A stretch of 64,000 bases of DNA from Patagioenas fasciata. Taxonomy: Eukaryota; Chordata; Aves; Columbiformes; Columbidae. Positions within the stretch are counted from its first letter, which is position 1; each line of letters begins with the position of its first letter. The notes beneath the pieces are model-generated. The model worked only from the letters and a program-made list of their open reading frames with translations. It ran no database searches and was not told the origin of the DNA. A program made the translations under genes and the position numbers. The stretch is from positions 67,382,552 to 67,446,551 of the forward strand of contig NC_092524.1 in the NCBI RefSeq assembly GCF_037038585.1, written 5' to 3'. Positions 14,001 through 26,000 of the stretch are shown here, in pieces.

Positions 14001-17000
14001 AACTGGACACAAGTCCACACTAAAACACAGAACTGAAAATAAATAGGGCTGAAATATCACAATTACGGGATTGCTGGGGAAGGAGCAAGATACCCCTGAT
14101 CTGGGCAGGCTCAGTCACTCTCATGGGGTTCCCATCTTCCTGGCGGAAATTTGGAAATGCTGAATCACAGAATCACAGCATGTTAGGGATCAAAAGGAAC
14201 CTCAAAAGATCATCTGATTCATCATGAAGCTGCATTATTGCTGGTTTTGGGTCCCGGTGCTTGAAAGGGCAAAATTTTCTCTGGGGATTGAGGTCTGAAG
14301 ACATCCATGGATAAAGAGGCACAGTCCCTGCAGCAGCTCCATGCTCCAGGTTCAACCCTGTGCTCTTGGTGAATGAAACATGGGTGTTGAATGTGGAGCC
14401 CAGTGGGGTCCTTGGGCAGTTGTGAGGCCATTGGCTTTGCTGGGGATTTTTGAGGGGGATCTGGTTCGCAGGTGATGTCCTGTTGTCCCTGGAGAGACAA
14501 ACTCTCTCTGCTTGAATCCACAGGACATTCTGGAAGGTGGCAACTTGCGCGTCCCACTGCAGGAACTACACCAAATGATCCTCACCCCCATCAAAGCCTA
14601 CTCTTCCCAAAACTCCAGCACGGAGGAGCACAGCCGGGACGCGGATTCGCATCACCCCTCCTCGCTGATCGGCTCCGACAGCCAAGGCTCCGACTGCAAG
14701 GACTCTGCAGCGGGGGGGATGCAGCAGCACCATTTACCGGGATGCGAGGGGGAGTCGGGGGGGGCCCCTTTGCCCGAAGGTGACCTGCCCGGCCAGTTCA
14801 CCAGAGTGATGGGGAAAGGTGAGCGACTGTCGCTTCTTCTTGGTGTCCTTGCTAGGGACAGCTGCTTCAGGGCAGGGTGCACTTCCCTGAGGTGCCGCAA
14901 GCCACAGGCATAGATCATAGATCATTGAAAGGGACCTTCCCAGCTCACCCATTGCCACCCCTGCCATGAGCAGGGACATCTTCACCAGCTCAGGTTGCTC
15001 AGAGCCCCGTCCAGCCTGGCCTGGGATGTCTCCAGGGATGGTTCAGCCACCACGTCTCTGGCCAGCCTGGGCCAGGCTCTCACCACCCTCAGGGACAACA
15101 AATTCTTCCTCATGTCTAACCGGAATCTCCCCTCCTTTAATTTAAACCCATCACCCCTTGTCCTATCACAACAGGCCCTGCTAAAAAGTCTGTCCCCATC
15201 TTTCTTATAGACCCCTTTTTTTAGGCTGCAGTAAGGTCTCCCCAGAGTGTGAGTGGGGAGATGGGCAGTGATTCTGGGGGAGAAGCAGTGATGGATAGGC
15301 TGCCTTGCCCCAGGTTAGGGACAGGTAGCATCCTCTCCTTTCCCATTCAGAGCCCCGGGGACATCCTGCCGGTCCATAGGTGTTTTCAGCAGCATCCCTC
15401 GAACTTGCTGTGGCAGTGGTGCATGGGCTGGACATGAGCCATCCTGAGTGCAAATCACCTGGGTCCAAGCCCCTTTTTAAGGCCCAATTTAGATGCAGGA
15501 CATTTAAAATGCTCAGGTGCCATTCCATGTCTGGTGCAGGGTGCATGGCTTTGCATCAGGATTAACATGCTGGGAGGTGCACAGGAGTAATGTGAGGTAG
15601 GGACCAACATCCTGTGCCATATACAGGGCTCTTCTAGTAAATTTGTATGAGCTTGGATATGTCCCAACACTTGTCAGTGGCACTTGAGATGTCGGTGCTG
15701 GCCACGTGGAGGGACATCTGCCTGGTGAAGAGGGGAGTCTCGTCTGCAGGGTTTGCACAGGAGACCAGGAGCAGAAAGAAGATCATTGGGATGCCACAAA
15801 GAATCACAGAATCACAGAGTGGTTGGTGTTGAAGGGACCTCTGGAGATCCCCCAGTCCAACTCCCTGCTCACGCAGGGTCCCAGAGCAGATCACACAGGT
15901 GGGTCCAGGCGGGTTTGAATGTCTCAGAGAAGGAGACTCCACACCCGCTCTGGGCAGCCTGGGCCAGGCTCTGGCACCTCCCAGCAAAGAAGTTTCTGCT
16001 CATGTTCAGATGGAGCCTCCCGTGTTTCAGTCTGTGCCCGTTGCCCCTCACCCTGGCGCTGGGCACCACTGAACAGTCTGGTCCATCCTCTGACACCCAC
16101 CCTGAGATATTGATCCCATTGATCAGATCCCTCTCAGCTTCTCTTCTCCAGCAGCACAGCCCCAGCTCTCCCAGTGTCTCCTCATCACAAAGATGCTCCA
16201 GACCCCTCAGCATCTCTGTGTCCCTCCCATGGATTCTCTCCAGTAATTCCTCGTCCTTCTTAAACTGTTGAGCCCAGAACTGGACACACAACTCCAGATG
16301 TGGCCTCACCAGGGCAGAGTAGAGGGAGATATCAGTCCTGTTGCAATTTCAGCCTGGTTTTACAAAAAATAGATCGGATGTTTTCTATATAAAATTCTGG
16401 TGCAGAATTTCTCACCAGCTAATGGAGTGCGTGCACAGACAAACGTGGGTTTCTGACCCCGTTTCCAACCCGCTGATGAATTCGGCCCATGACAAACACC
16501 TCTGTCACGCACAGAGCTGTACATACAGCACAAACCTTGCCAGGACAAGGTGTCCTGGACCACAAGGCATCCCTGGCCAGGGGTTACTACAGGAGAGAAT
16601 CATTTCTCTGTGAAATCACTTCCACTTGCTTTTATGGCACCAATTCCAAAAGAGGTTAAAATCCATCAGAGGAGGTGGGAATCCATTTGCAGCAGGTTTT
16701 GGCCATAGGAGCAGGAGCTCGAGCCAGCGGTGCCTTTGGTGTATTGTAATTAGGAAAAGAGAATAATCCTGTGCCCCTGATTTGCTCAGGTCTAATTTTG
16801 GTGAGCCCAGCGATGTTCTCTGGATTTACACCAGTGTAACAGAGAACAAAATCTGGCCCTAAATATAGGACAGCACAGCAGGAATTGGGGAAGGGTGTTT
16901 TTTTCTCACTGATGAAAAGAGCTGCCCATGGGAGAAGGGAAATGGGATGTCCAAGGCCTTTGTTGGACCCCCCCAGACATCAACCCAGTGCCCCCATGCC

Positions 17001-20000
17001 CATTTCTCTTCCTTTTTTCTGTTTCAGTATGCACACAACTTCTAGTTTCCCGACCCGACGAAGAGAATATAAGTTCCTATTTACAGCTCATAGACAAATG
17101 TCTAATCCATGAGGTGAGTCGTGATGGATCATCTAAAACTGTTGTTCTCATCACTTAGAAACTGTTTCCAAAGTGTCTGTTTATGTCAACCTTTTGGTTT
17201 CTAACACAAATATTTTTTGGGGGTATTAATAGTAATTCCGACAGAACAGGGCTGGAACCAGGCGGTAGCTCCAAAGTGGTGGATGGAAATGTTGCTCTCC
17301 CCAGCGTTCGCTTAACTGCCAAGACCCGGAGCTGGGAAATTCATCTGGCTCGTGATGGTCTGGTCAGCAGCTGGATGACAGGAAAAGTCCCGGGATGAAC
17401 GTGCAGACAGCCCCGGTGATCCCTTGGCATTGCTACCTCCTGTTTGCAGCACGTGGTCCTGGGATTTCTGCAACGGGGGCATCCATTTCTGCTCCCGGTG
17501 ATGGTTCGGGATGGCCGAGGCTGTGCCGCGGGGCTCCTGGCCGGTGACGAGGAGGGATGGCCGGCGCCCCCGGTGTCCCACGGCGTTTTGTGCCTGTGCC
17601 GGCTGCACCTGCAAGAACAAGCTGCTTCTCATCGCCTGCCCATATGGCAGCGGTCAGGAGGAGGTTGCACACCCTCTCGCAGGAGCTGCAGGCTTTAAAT
17701 GTCTCTTAGTTATTTGTTTATTAAAAAATACGCTGTCAAAGCACAGAGAAACCTCCAGAGAGGGCTGGTGGCTGCAAACCCCAGAATGTGGTGCAGGACG
17801 TGTGGGAGAGGAGAGGAGCCGCTCGCAGCCGCTGAAGCCGGTTCCTGAGCTGTTTGTGCAAAGGTTTGATCCGTGTGTCTCTGCAGTGCAGAGCACAGGG
17901 GATCTCAAACCGAGGTGAAATAGCTGGATACCAGACAAGGGAGGAGCGAGGATGGTGGGACCAGATGCCCGGGGCTGGAGAGCAAAGCCAGGAGGGCACA
18001 GAGCTGCGGAGGGGCTCGTTTTCCAGGAGCGCCTGGGACAGAGGTGGTGACACCATGTCACCCCAGCCTGTGTCCCCAACCACCGTCTGCACCAGCTCCG
18101 GTGTAATCAGCATCAGGAAAGAACGTCCCCTCTGCAGGGGGTTCACAGCAATCAAGTCAGGCACTAATTAGCCTCCAAATTGTCCTCCAGAGACCTCCGC
18201 TCCCCTCCGCCAGTGACACAGAGACTCTGGGTGTCTAAAGTTAGCGATGGCAGGCACGTGGGTGTCCCCGTAACCCACCCCGCCTGCCTGGAGGTCTGAG
18301 GTGTTTTGGGAAGACATCTGTCCCCCATATGGGTGACCTTCACCAGGAACCTGGGTGGGTGACCCTGGGTGACATCCCACGGAAGCTGTGGGTGCCAGGA
18401 ACAGACCCAAGCTCTGCCCAGCAGCAGGAGGGACGACAGGACATGGGATGCCACGGAGCAGCTCTGCTTTCCAAATCCCAGCATTTTCCAACCCTGGTGG
18501 CACTTTCTAGAGCCACATCCAGGTGACAGGTGTCACCACAGAGCAGGGACCAGCCATCGAACTCTGTGGGGAGCTGCGTTCGCATCCCCGCAGCAAGTGG
18601 GGAGCTGGGGCTCCAAGGGGCAGCGGGGAGGCTTTCGGGGAGCCCCGCTCTGCTCAGGGGACTCGCAGCCTCGGGGACAAAGTTGGGCCGTCACCCTGGG
18701 GCACAGGGGATGCTGCCAGAGCAATTTCTCCACCTGGGATGAATAAATCCTTGAGCAAGACCAGAGTTTCCCTCTGGACTTACTCTTCACATGCACACCC
18801 GTATACACATTCCTGCTTCGTCCAGTAAAATATTCATGTTTCCTTTTTTTTGGGCCAGGCGTTTACAGATATCCAGAAGAAGCGGCTGCTGTCATGGAAA
18901 CAGCAGGTGCAGAAACTCTTTAGGTCTTTCCCTCGGAAATCCCTCCTGGAGCTGTCAGGCTATCGGCAGCAGAGGAGGTACGGCGGGATTTCGGGAGGGG
19001 AGGGATGGATGCAGCAGCTGGGGGGGACCGGCAAGAGCATCTCGCGTGGGACCGGTGTCTCCCACCAGGGAGGGATGGATCCTGCCAGGTTCAGAGCTGT
19101 GTTTTGGGCAGGATAATGGTTGGAAAAGCTTTGGCCATAAAGCCAAAGCTTTGCGTGTGTGGTCGGAGTTGTCCCCACCGATTCCCACCGCGTCTCCTCT
19201 GGCTCCGAACCCGGCGCTTCCCAGCTGTGTAGCGTATCCCCAGCCCTGGGCAGCCCGCTCTGCCCTTTGCTAATTACATCAGCACTGGAGATTGACCAAA
19301 AAACTGTCAACTGGCAAAAAAATAAGGCTTGAAGCCTGCAGAGCTTGCAGAGCCGAGAGGGCTGTGGTTAGAAAACCTGGGGGGATGTGTCGTGAACACC
19401 GTGTTTGGTCGCTTCTGAGATAACACTGGATTTTGAGTGATCCTAGAAAGCGTTTGGGTTACGACAAGAACAGATATTTTTAGATTCAGTTTTAGCAACA
19501 GCATCAGCCTTTTGTTTTGTTCCGCTAAGGCTGTTCTGTTGCAGTCTTGTGCAAGTTCTTTTCTTCTCAAAAAGAAGCGGTTTGGCGGTAACTGGGAGCA
19601 TTAGGTGGTAACTGGGAGACTTGAGAGGTAACTGGGAGCACTGGGACAGCTGGGATGTGAGTTCAGAAGGAGCATATGCAGAGCCAACGTTCCCCAATGC
19701 CATAGAATGAAATATTTTGGGATGGAGAAAAACCAGCAGTTTCAATGCTCATGGCAGCATCAGAAGCAGAACAGACAAGAGCAGAGGTTTTTGCTGGGCC
19801 CATTTGCTCCTGGCCAGCACCGGAGCAGCAGTTTGGCTGCACATCCAGGTCTGAAATGATCCCAGTCCCTTTCCCGGGATGCTCCCAGGTTTTGCTGCTG
19901 CTTTTGGGTGGTTTGCATTTTCTTCTGCTCCTGGGAAGCTGCAGGTGAGGAAGGAGCACGTGGCCAGTTCTGCTTTTCTCTTGGGGGCTTAATGGCAAGA

Positions 20001-23000
20001 GCATTTTTTTGGACGAGGTTTAAAGAAACCCCGTCATGCTTCTGCCTAATAAATTAATCCAGTTTGGGGATCCCAGCGTGTTAATGTTGTCTGAAGCATA
20101 TTTGCAGCCACCCGCCCAAGCGGGATTGATGAAGGCTGGGAGGAAGATGAGCAGAAGTGTCTGGGAGGGTGATGAAGTGCTGGAGAAGGGCAGGGAGGAC
20201 AGGGAGCATAAAAGGAACTGCAGCAGTGGATTTGCAGAGTGCTCCTACCCTTAAAACCTTCTGCTTTTAAGTGAAAAAATCCACATGGGGAGGGATGACG
20301 GCGTGTGTGACCATCGCCAAGCAGGAGGAAAGATGGTTTTGTGTCCTGAGATGGGTGTCTCAGGACGTTTGTGGCCACACGGTCTCAGGTCCGGATGGTT
20401 TTGCTCTGAGCACAGGGAGGTGGGTGAAGGTTTGTGGTGCTGAGATGGACATAGATGCAGAGCCCGTCCCTGTCTGCATGAACATGCCTTTTGCTCAGCC
20501 CCTCCCTAGGGAATCTTGGACTTGTTAGGTCGTTTTAACAGAACTTGAGAAATCTCAGAGAGGACCAAGTTCATAAAATGAACCTCCTGGAAGGGAAGAA
20601 GGTCCAACCCTTCAAGCATCCCCAGTAAAAATAATCCAACATCATGAGCTGAACCTTTAGCAGACACTAGAGAATCCACGCAGGAGAGCTCTCTTTTGTT
20701 CAGCTCAAAGGCATGAGGAGTTTAAGTCAACACCCAAGAGATCAGATGTCACTAGCTCACCCAGGGACTTACCTGTGTTATTTTAGTTTGCATTTAAGAA
20801 CAGATCCATTTTGCAGGAGTAAAATAGTTTTGGGTTTTTTTAATAATGTGAATCTGAGAACGGCAGAAGGGCAGGAAGGTGACTGGTAGATGGGAAGAAC
20901 GGCAGGGAAGTTGCTGTGATGTGCCCGAACCTCCTTGCCACTGCACATGTAGGATGGAGGGACATCAGCAGAGGGCTGGAAGGGTTGGGGCAGGAGCAGA
21001 GCTTCTGGGGATCCCCATGGGCTTGGGGTCTGGGGCATAGAATCATAGAATTATAGAATCATTTGGTTGGAAGAGACCCTCAAGTTCATCAAGTCCAACC
21101 ATTAATCCACCCCTGCCGCTAATCCATGTCCCTGAGAACCTCATCTCCGTGTCTGTCCAACCCCTCCAGGGTTGGTGACTCCACCACTGCCCTGGGCAGC
21201 CTGTTCCAATGCCCCACAGCCCTTTGGGGAAGAAATTGTTCCTAATATCCAGTCTGAACCTCCCCTGGTGCAACTAGGGCTGGCGAGCATCAGTACGTGC
21301 CATTGGGGTGGTGACCATCGGTCCATCTCACCCTCAGTGTTTTCTCTCTCCGCAGCCGAGGCTTTGGCCAGTCCAACTCCTTACCAACAGCCGGATCAGC
21401 CGGGGCAGGACTGGGACGGCGAAACCCCCGCCAGTTCCAGCTCCCGTCCCGCAACCTCCCCACGGCCCGGCTGGGGCTGCTGGGTCCCAGTGGGCTGCTG
21501 GGCACCCCCCAGCGCAGCCCGGCCGCCAGCCCCGCCATCCTCAAGCAAGGCAGACAGGTTGGTCAGCATTCACCATCTCTCCAGCTTTGCCATCCCTATA
21601 AGCTTCTTTAACTTTTTCTCCCTTTTTTTCTCCCTTCCCCCCCTTATTTTTTTGTTTCATTCTTTAGTTCAAGTCATGCAAGTGAGAGGAATTTATTCCA
21701 TACATCTGGGTGCAGAAAAGGAACTGGCAGGACGGGGGCAAACCGGGAGGTGGAGAGGGGAGAGATGAGCCCAAGAAGTTACAAAATCACGACACGGAAG
21801 CCTCTGTTTTACATCCCTTTACATTTTGTTGTTTCCTTCCCGCAGAACCTCTGGTTTGCCAACCCCGGGGGCAGCAACAGCATGCCCAGCCGGAGCCACA
21901 GCTCGGTGCAAAGGACGCGCTCGCTGCCGGTCCACACCTCCCCGCAGACCATGCTGATGTTTCAGCAGCCAGGTAGGAAGCAGAAATTGCATTTTTGCTT
22001 ATCTGCAGCCCAGTACCACAAAAGGAGGCTGTGTGAAAGGAGCCACACTCCTGCACCCTGGCAGCCACGCTCGAAGCACCGGTTGTCACAGCCTGAGCCG
22101 GGTGTCTGTGACACCAGTTGGGGTACTGGGATGATTGAACCGGAGACATCACTGGAGGGATTTTTGACCTGATAAGACAAGGGGCAATGGGTTCAAACTG
22201 GAACACAGGATGTTCCACTTCAATATGAGAAGAAACTTCTTTACTTGGAGGGTGGCAGAGCCTGGCCCAGGCTGCCCAGGGAGGTTGTGGAGTCTCCTTC
22301 TCTGAGACATTCAAACCCGCCTGGACACAACCCTGTGTGATCTGCTCTGGTGACCCTGCGTTAGCAAGTGGATTGGACTGGGGGATCTCCAGAGGTCCCT
22401 TCCAATCCAAACCATCCTGTGAGTCTGTGATATAACATCTTGGCCCTATATATAACAGTGCCGGCACCATTCTAGATTGCTTGTGGGTTTCGTGTCAGGT
22501 GGGGAAGGCAGTAGCTCTTCTATCGCCATTCTTGCTCCCAGTGCAAAGGGACTGCCTTCTTGTACTTGAGGGAAATTCATTTCGCAGCGCACGTGAAGGG
22601 AAATGTTGCTATGTCATTGTTTCCTCCCAAAAAAGCAAAAATATGGTCCTGTATATAGGAGCATTTTCTGATTCAGAGCAGTTCCTGCTGAACCTGACCC
22701 TGAACTTGGAGCATCCATCTCTTGAGGACATTCATGTTTTTTTCTCTGTGTATCCCTTCATAGAATCCCAGGATGGTTTGGGTTGAAGGGACCTTCCCAG
22801 CTCCCCCAGTGCCACCCCTGCCATGAGCAGGGACATCTTCACCAGCTCAGGTTGCTCAGAGCCCCGTCCAGCCTGGCCTGGGATGTCTCCAGGGATGGTT
22901 CAGCCACCACCTCTCTGGCCAACCTGGGCCAGGCTCTCACCACCCTCAGGGCCAACAATTTCTTCCTCATGTCCAGCCTGAATCTCCCTCCTTTAGTTTA

Positions 23001-26000
23001 AAACCATCACCCCTTGTCCTATCACAACAGGCCCTGCTGAAAAGTCCATCCCCATTTTTCTTATCGGCCTCTTTTAACTACAGAAAGGCTGCACTAAGGT
23101 CTCCCCAGCACCTTCACTTCGTTAGCCTTTAAATGTGCTTTTTCTTACCAACTCACCATAACAATTTATACCACAGACAGGGATTTACACCCCCCTAGAA
23201 AACTAAAACTCATCCATAAGTTTCCAGCATGGTTCCAGCTTGGCAGCTCCCCTTGCATCGCCAGCCTGCGGTGTTTTAACTGCATAATTTAGGTGGCAAA
23301 TGTCCTGTACAGCACAAGCAGTGTCTGTTCTTGAGTACTGATTAAACACCAGGACAAGGGCACATTTCTGCAGGCGCTGAAGGAGAATTAATAGGTTTCT
23401 TTTTGCGTATTAGCCTGTGGTGAATCAGGACGTCAGAGGATTAGGGAGACGAAGATGCAGACCGAGTCGCGAGGAAAATAAGCAATAATGTGGGGTTGGG
23501 CTCCCAAAATACTTTTCCTTGGGCTGTGGGGACCTCAGCCCTCCTGGACCACATCCTGTGTAGCTGGTGGCCAACGGGAGATGTTGTCCATCAGCGGCAC
23601 AAGCTGTATTTGCAAAGCTTTTTGCTGCAAAGGGGAGGGTGTTTTGGTGCTGTAGGATCAGTCCTGGGCATCGCAGCAAACCAGACTTAGTCCTCTGCCT
23701 TTTTTTGTGCTCACCCCCTACCCGGGGACGTGGCAGCAGGGATACGGGCGACCAAGCGGCGGCCAGGCTGGCCGGGAAAGAGCCATCCGGCGGCTGTGCC
23801 GGTCTGTGCTGCCATCCCACGTCCGAGCGTCACCCTGCCTCACGCTGCCTGCACGGGCAGCTCCCGGCCCCGCTGCGCCCTGCGGCTGCTCCAGCGTTTT
23901 AGACACATGGAGGATTTTTGCAGGGACTGTGCAAGGGCAGGGGGTCCCGCTCTCACCCCAGCTCCCCCCGCAGCATCTCTAACCTGGACCCCTCCTTTCC
24001 ATCCACCTTCCACTGCAATGCCATTGACTCTCCACAGATTTACCCCTTATCCATAAGGAAGAGGGGGATGATGACTATTTTTTGCAAACGTCCCTTGCTG
24101 AAGGTGATTGCGTCGGGAAGCAAAGCACTACCATAGTCCGGCCATGTGGTCAGACCCTCCTGGGGCATTTGGGCGGTTTCCTACCCCACATGCACCCACA
24201 GACTGGGCATGCAGGGGGCAGAGAACGTCCCTGCCAGATCCCCTGACCAAAGTCTCTTGTCCCTTTGTCCCTGCAGAGTTCCAGGTGCCGGTGACAGAAC
24301 CTGACATCAACAACAGGCTGGAGTCCCTGTGCCTGAGCATGACGGAGCACGCGCTCAGCGGTGAGCACTCCCTCCTCCTGGGGCTCTTCCAGCACGTCCA
24401 CGCCGCCTCCGCTGAGCCCCCCGCCACCCCAAAAAGCTGGGACAGGCTGTGGCTGTGAGGGGACGGGACGGCGGCGGGGCTGGATGCAGGGATGCTCCCG
24501 GCGATGCTCCCAAGGGAAGCTGGATGGGGACATTGACTTCTCCCGGTGACGCAGCTGGGGCAGAGGGGTAAAACCCAACACAGCACCCAGCACTAGTGGA
24601 GTCCGTGCTTATTAGCCACTAGTTAGCTTGCTAATAATAATTAGTATTAGCTCGCTAATCTGTTACTAGTTTCTTGATAAAGCCCTTGCCACCGGAGCGC
24701 TCGGGTGGTTCACAGGCTATGGAGGATTTTACCTTTCTGCCACCAGTGTCCCCCGTTTGGCCAGGGGGTGCGGGAGCCCCGAGGCCGAAGGCTAAAAGCC
24801 TGCTGGGCGCTGTGCTGGACGCTGTGCCGTGGGTGCCGGCGGCTCCTTCCCGGCACGTGGGGCGGCTGTGGGTGCCAGCAGCGTGAGCAGGCACGGGGAG
24901 GGAGGATGAGGCAGAAAAACAGGCAGGGAAGCTGGAAAAGGCAGCGGCAGCGTGATGGAGAGGCGAGCACGGCAAAAGTCACCAGCACCACAAGCACCCG
25001 CTGCCCATGCGCCGGACCCCAAAATGAACGATGACCCCTCGGCGATGGGATGAGTGTGGCCGCCGACATCACCCAGACCCTCCCGAAAATCAGCTGTGGT
25101 CTCGCCCCCGGCAATCCCCGGACTGCACCGAACAGCTGAGGACGGGATCCTTCGGGGAGGACCGTGCCGCCGGGTCACAGCGCCGGCGCAGCTCCCTGCA
25201 GCGATGCCACAGCCCATCCCGGGGACAGGGACGCCAGAGCAAGGACTGCGAGAGGCAGCGGCGCCCTGGCAGTGCCACCGCAGTGTCCCTGGCCGGGAAA
25301 ACAAGGACACTTGTGTCACCCGAAGCGTTTCTCCAGCGTGTGCCCAGGCGAGGCTTAGCTGTCTTGTTCCTCCGCAGGGTACTGTTCCTCCGAGTTATTT
25401 TTTCCAGGTCGCATACCCCAAGCCTCTCCAAACCGGTCGTGCTATAAATAGCTCTTAAAATAATAAACCTTTCGGGGGAGAAAAAAAAAAAAGGCGTAAC
25501 AAACCTGTTTGTTTTTAGTCTTAAGGAGGGAGGTGGTGGTGATGCCCTGGGTAGCGTAACAGGGGGTGCTCTGTTCGGGGCTGCCCCCCCACCGCCGCTC
25601 TCCACCCTGGATATGGGGGTTTGGGTTGGGGATGGGGGGTGGTCAGGGTTGGTGAAGGGTCGGAGGGTTGGAAACGCTGTTTGGGGTGTTGATTTCTGGC
25701 CCCAAAAGAGCTGCTGGTGCTGGGGAGGGTGAAGGAAGGGGGGCTGCTGGCAGCAGGGTCATTGGTGCGTTTTTGGGATGGGTCGTGGACCCCTCGCTCC
25801 TGGGCTGGGGGCTGTGGCTGGACGTGTCCCCACTGTCACAGGACACTGGGGACCGGGGCTCTTGGGGGACGGAAACAACCCCTGGGGGCTTTTTTTCCTG
25901 CCATTGCAGGGCTGGGTTTGCTGGGGGGCAAGGTCCCCCCTGGGACTGGCTCCATCCCCTCACCCCACACGTGGGCAGTGGGTCCTGAGCTTGTCCCGCT

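Larger units (their letters stand above)
11684..14523 (+). other. SAMD4A: SAMD4A intron
   Basis: A 2.8 kb intron with an AT-rich, MEF2-like motif cluster (12319-12472), a sense CR1 (13482-13731) and a short antisense CR1 end (14163-14223). Confidence 0.88.
14819..17027 (+). other. SAMD4A: SAMD4A intron
   Basis: A 2.2 kb intron with two antisense CR1 copies of different subfamilies (14912-15248 and 15799-16336). The rest is unremarkable. Confidence 0.88.
18978..21355 (+). other. SAMD4A: SAMD4A intron
   Basis: A 2.4 kb intron with a 20-base-period minisatellite (19587-19646) and an antisense CR1 (21036-21283) ending shortly before the acceptor. Confidence 0.88.
21973..24276 (+). other. SAMD4A: SAMD4A intron
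   Basis: A 2.3 kb intron with a sense CR1 (22163-22431) and an antisense CR1 (22758-23112) of different subfamilies. No other element recognised. Confidence 0.88.

Noticed and set aside
15869-16309. 146-codon minus-strand frame in a SAMD4A intron
   Set aside because: It is the decayed C-terminal part of CR1 ORF2, already covered by the CR1 call at 15799-16336.
25455-25500. AATAAA-like motif followed by a poly(A) run in the last SAMD4A intron
   Set aside because: It could suggest a processed retrocopy tail or an intronic poly(A) site, but no retrocopy precedes it and the splice sites on both sides are intact.
24128-25605. Overlapping long frames on both strands in the last SAMD4A intron
   Set aside because: They lie in GC-rich intron, overlap each other in several frames, and show no protein similarity I recognise.
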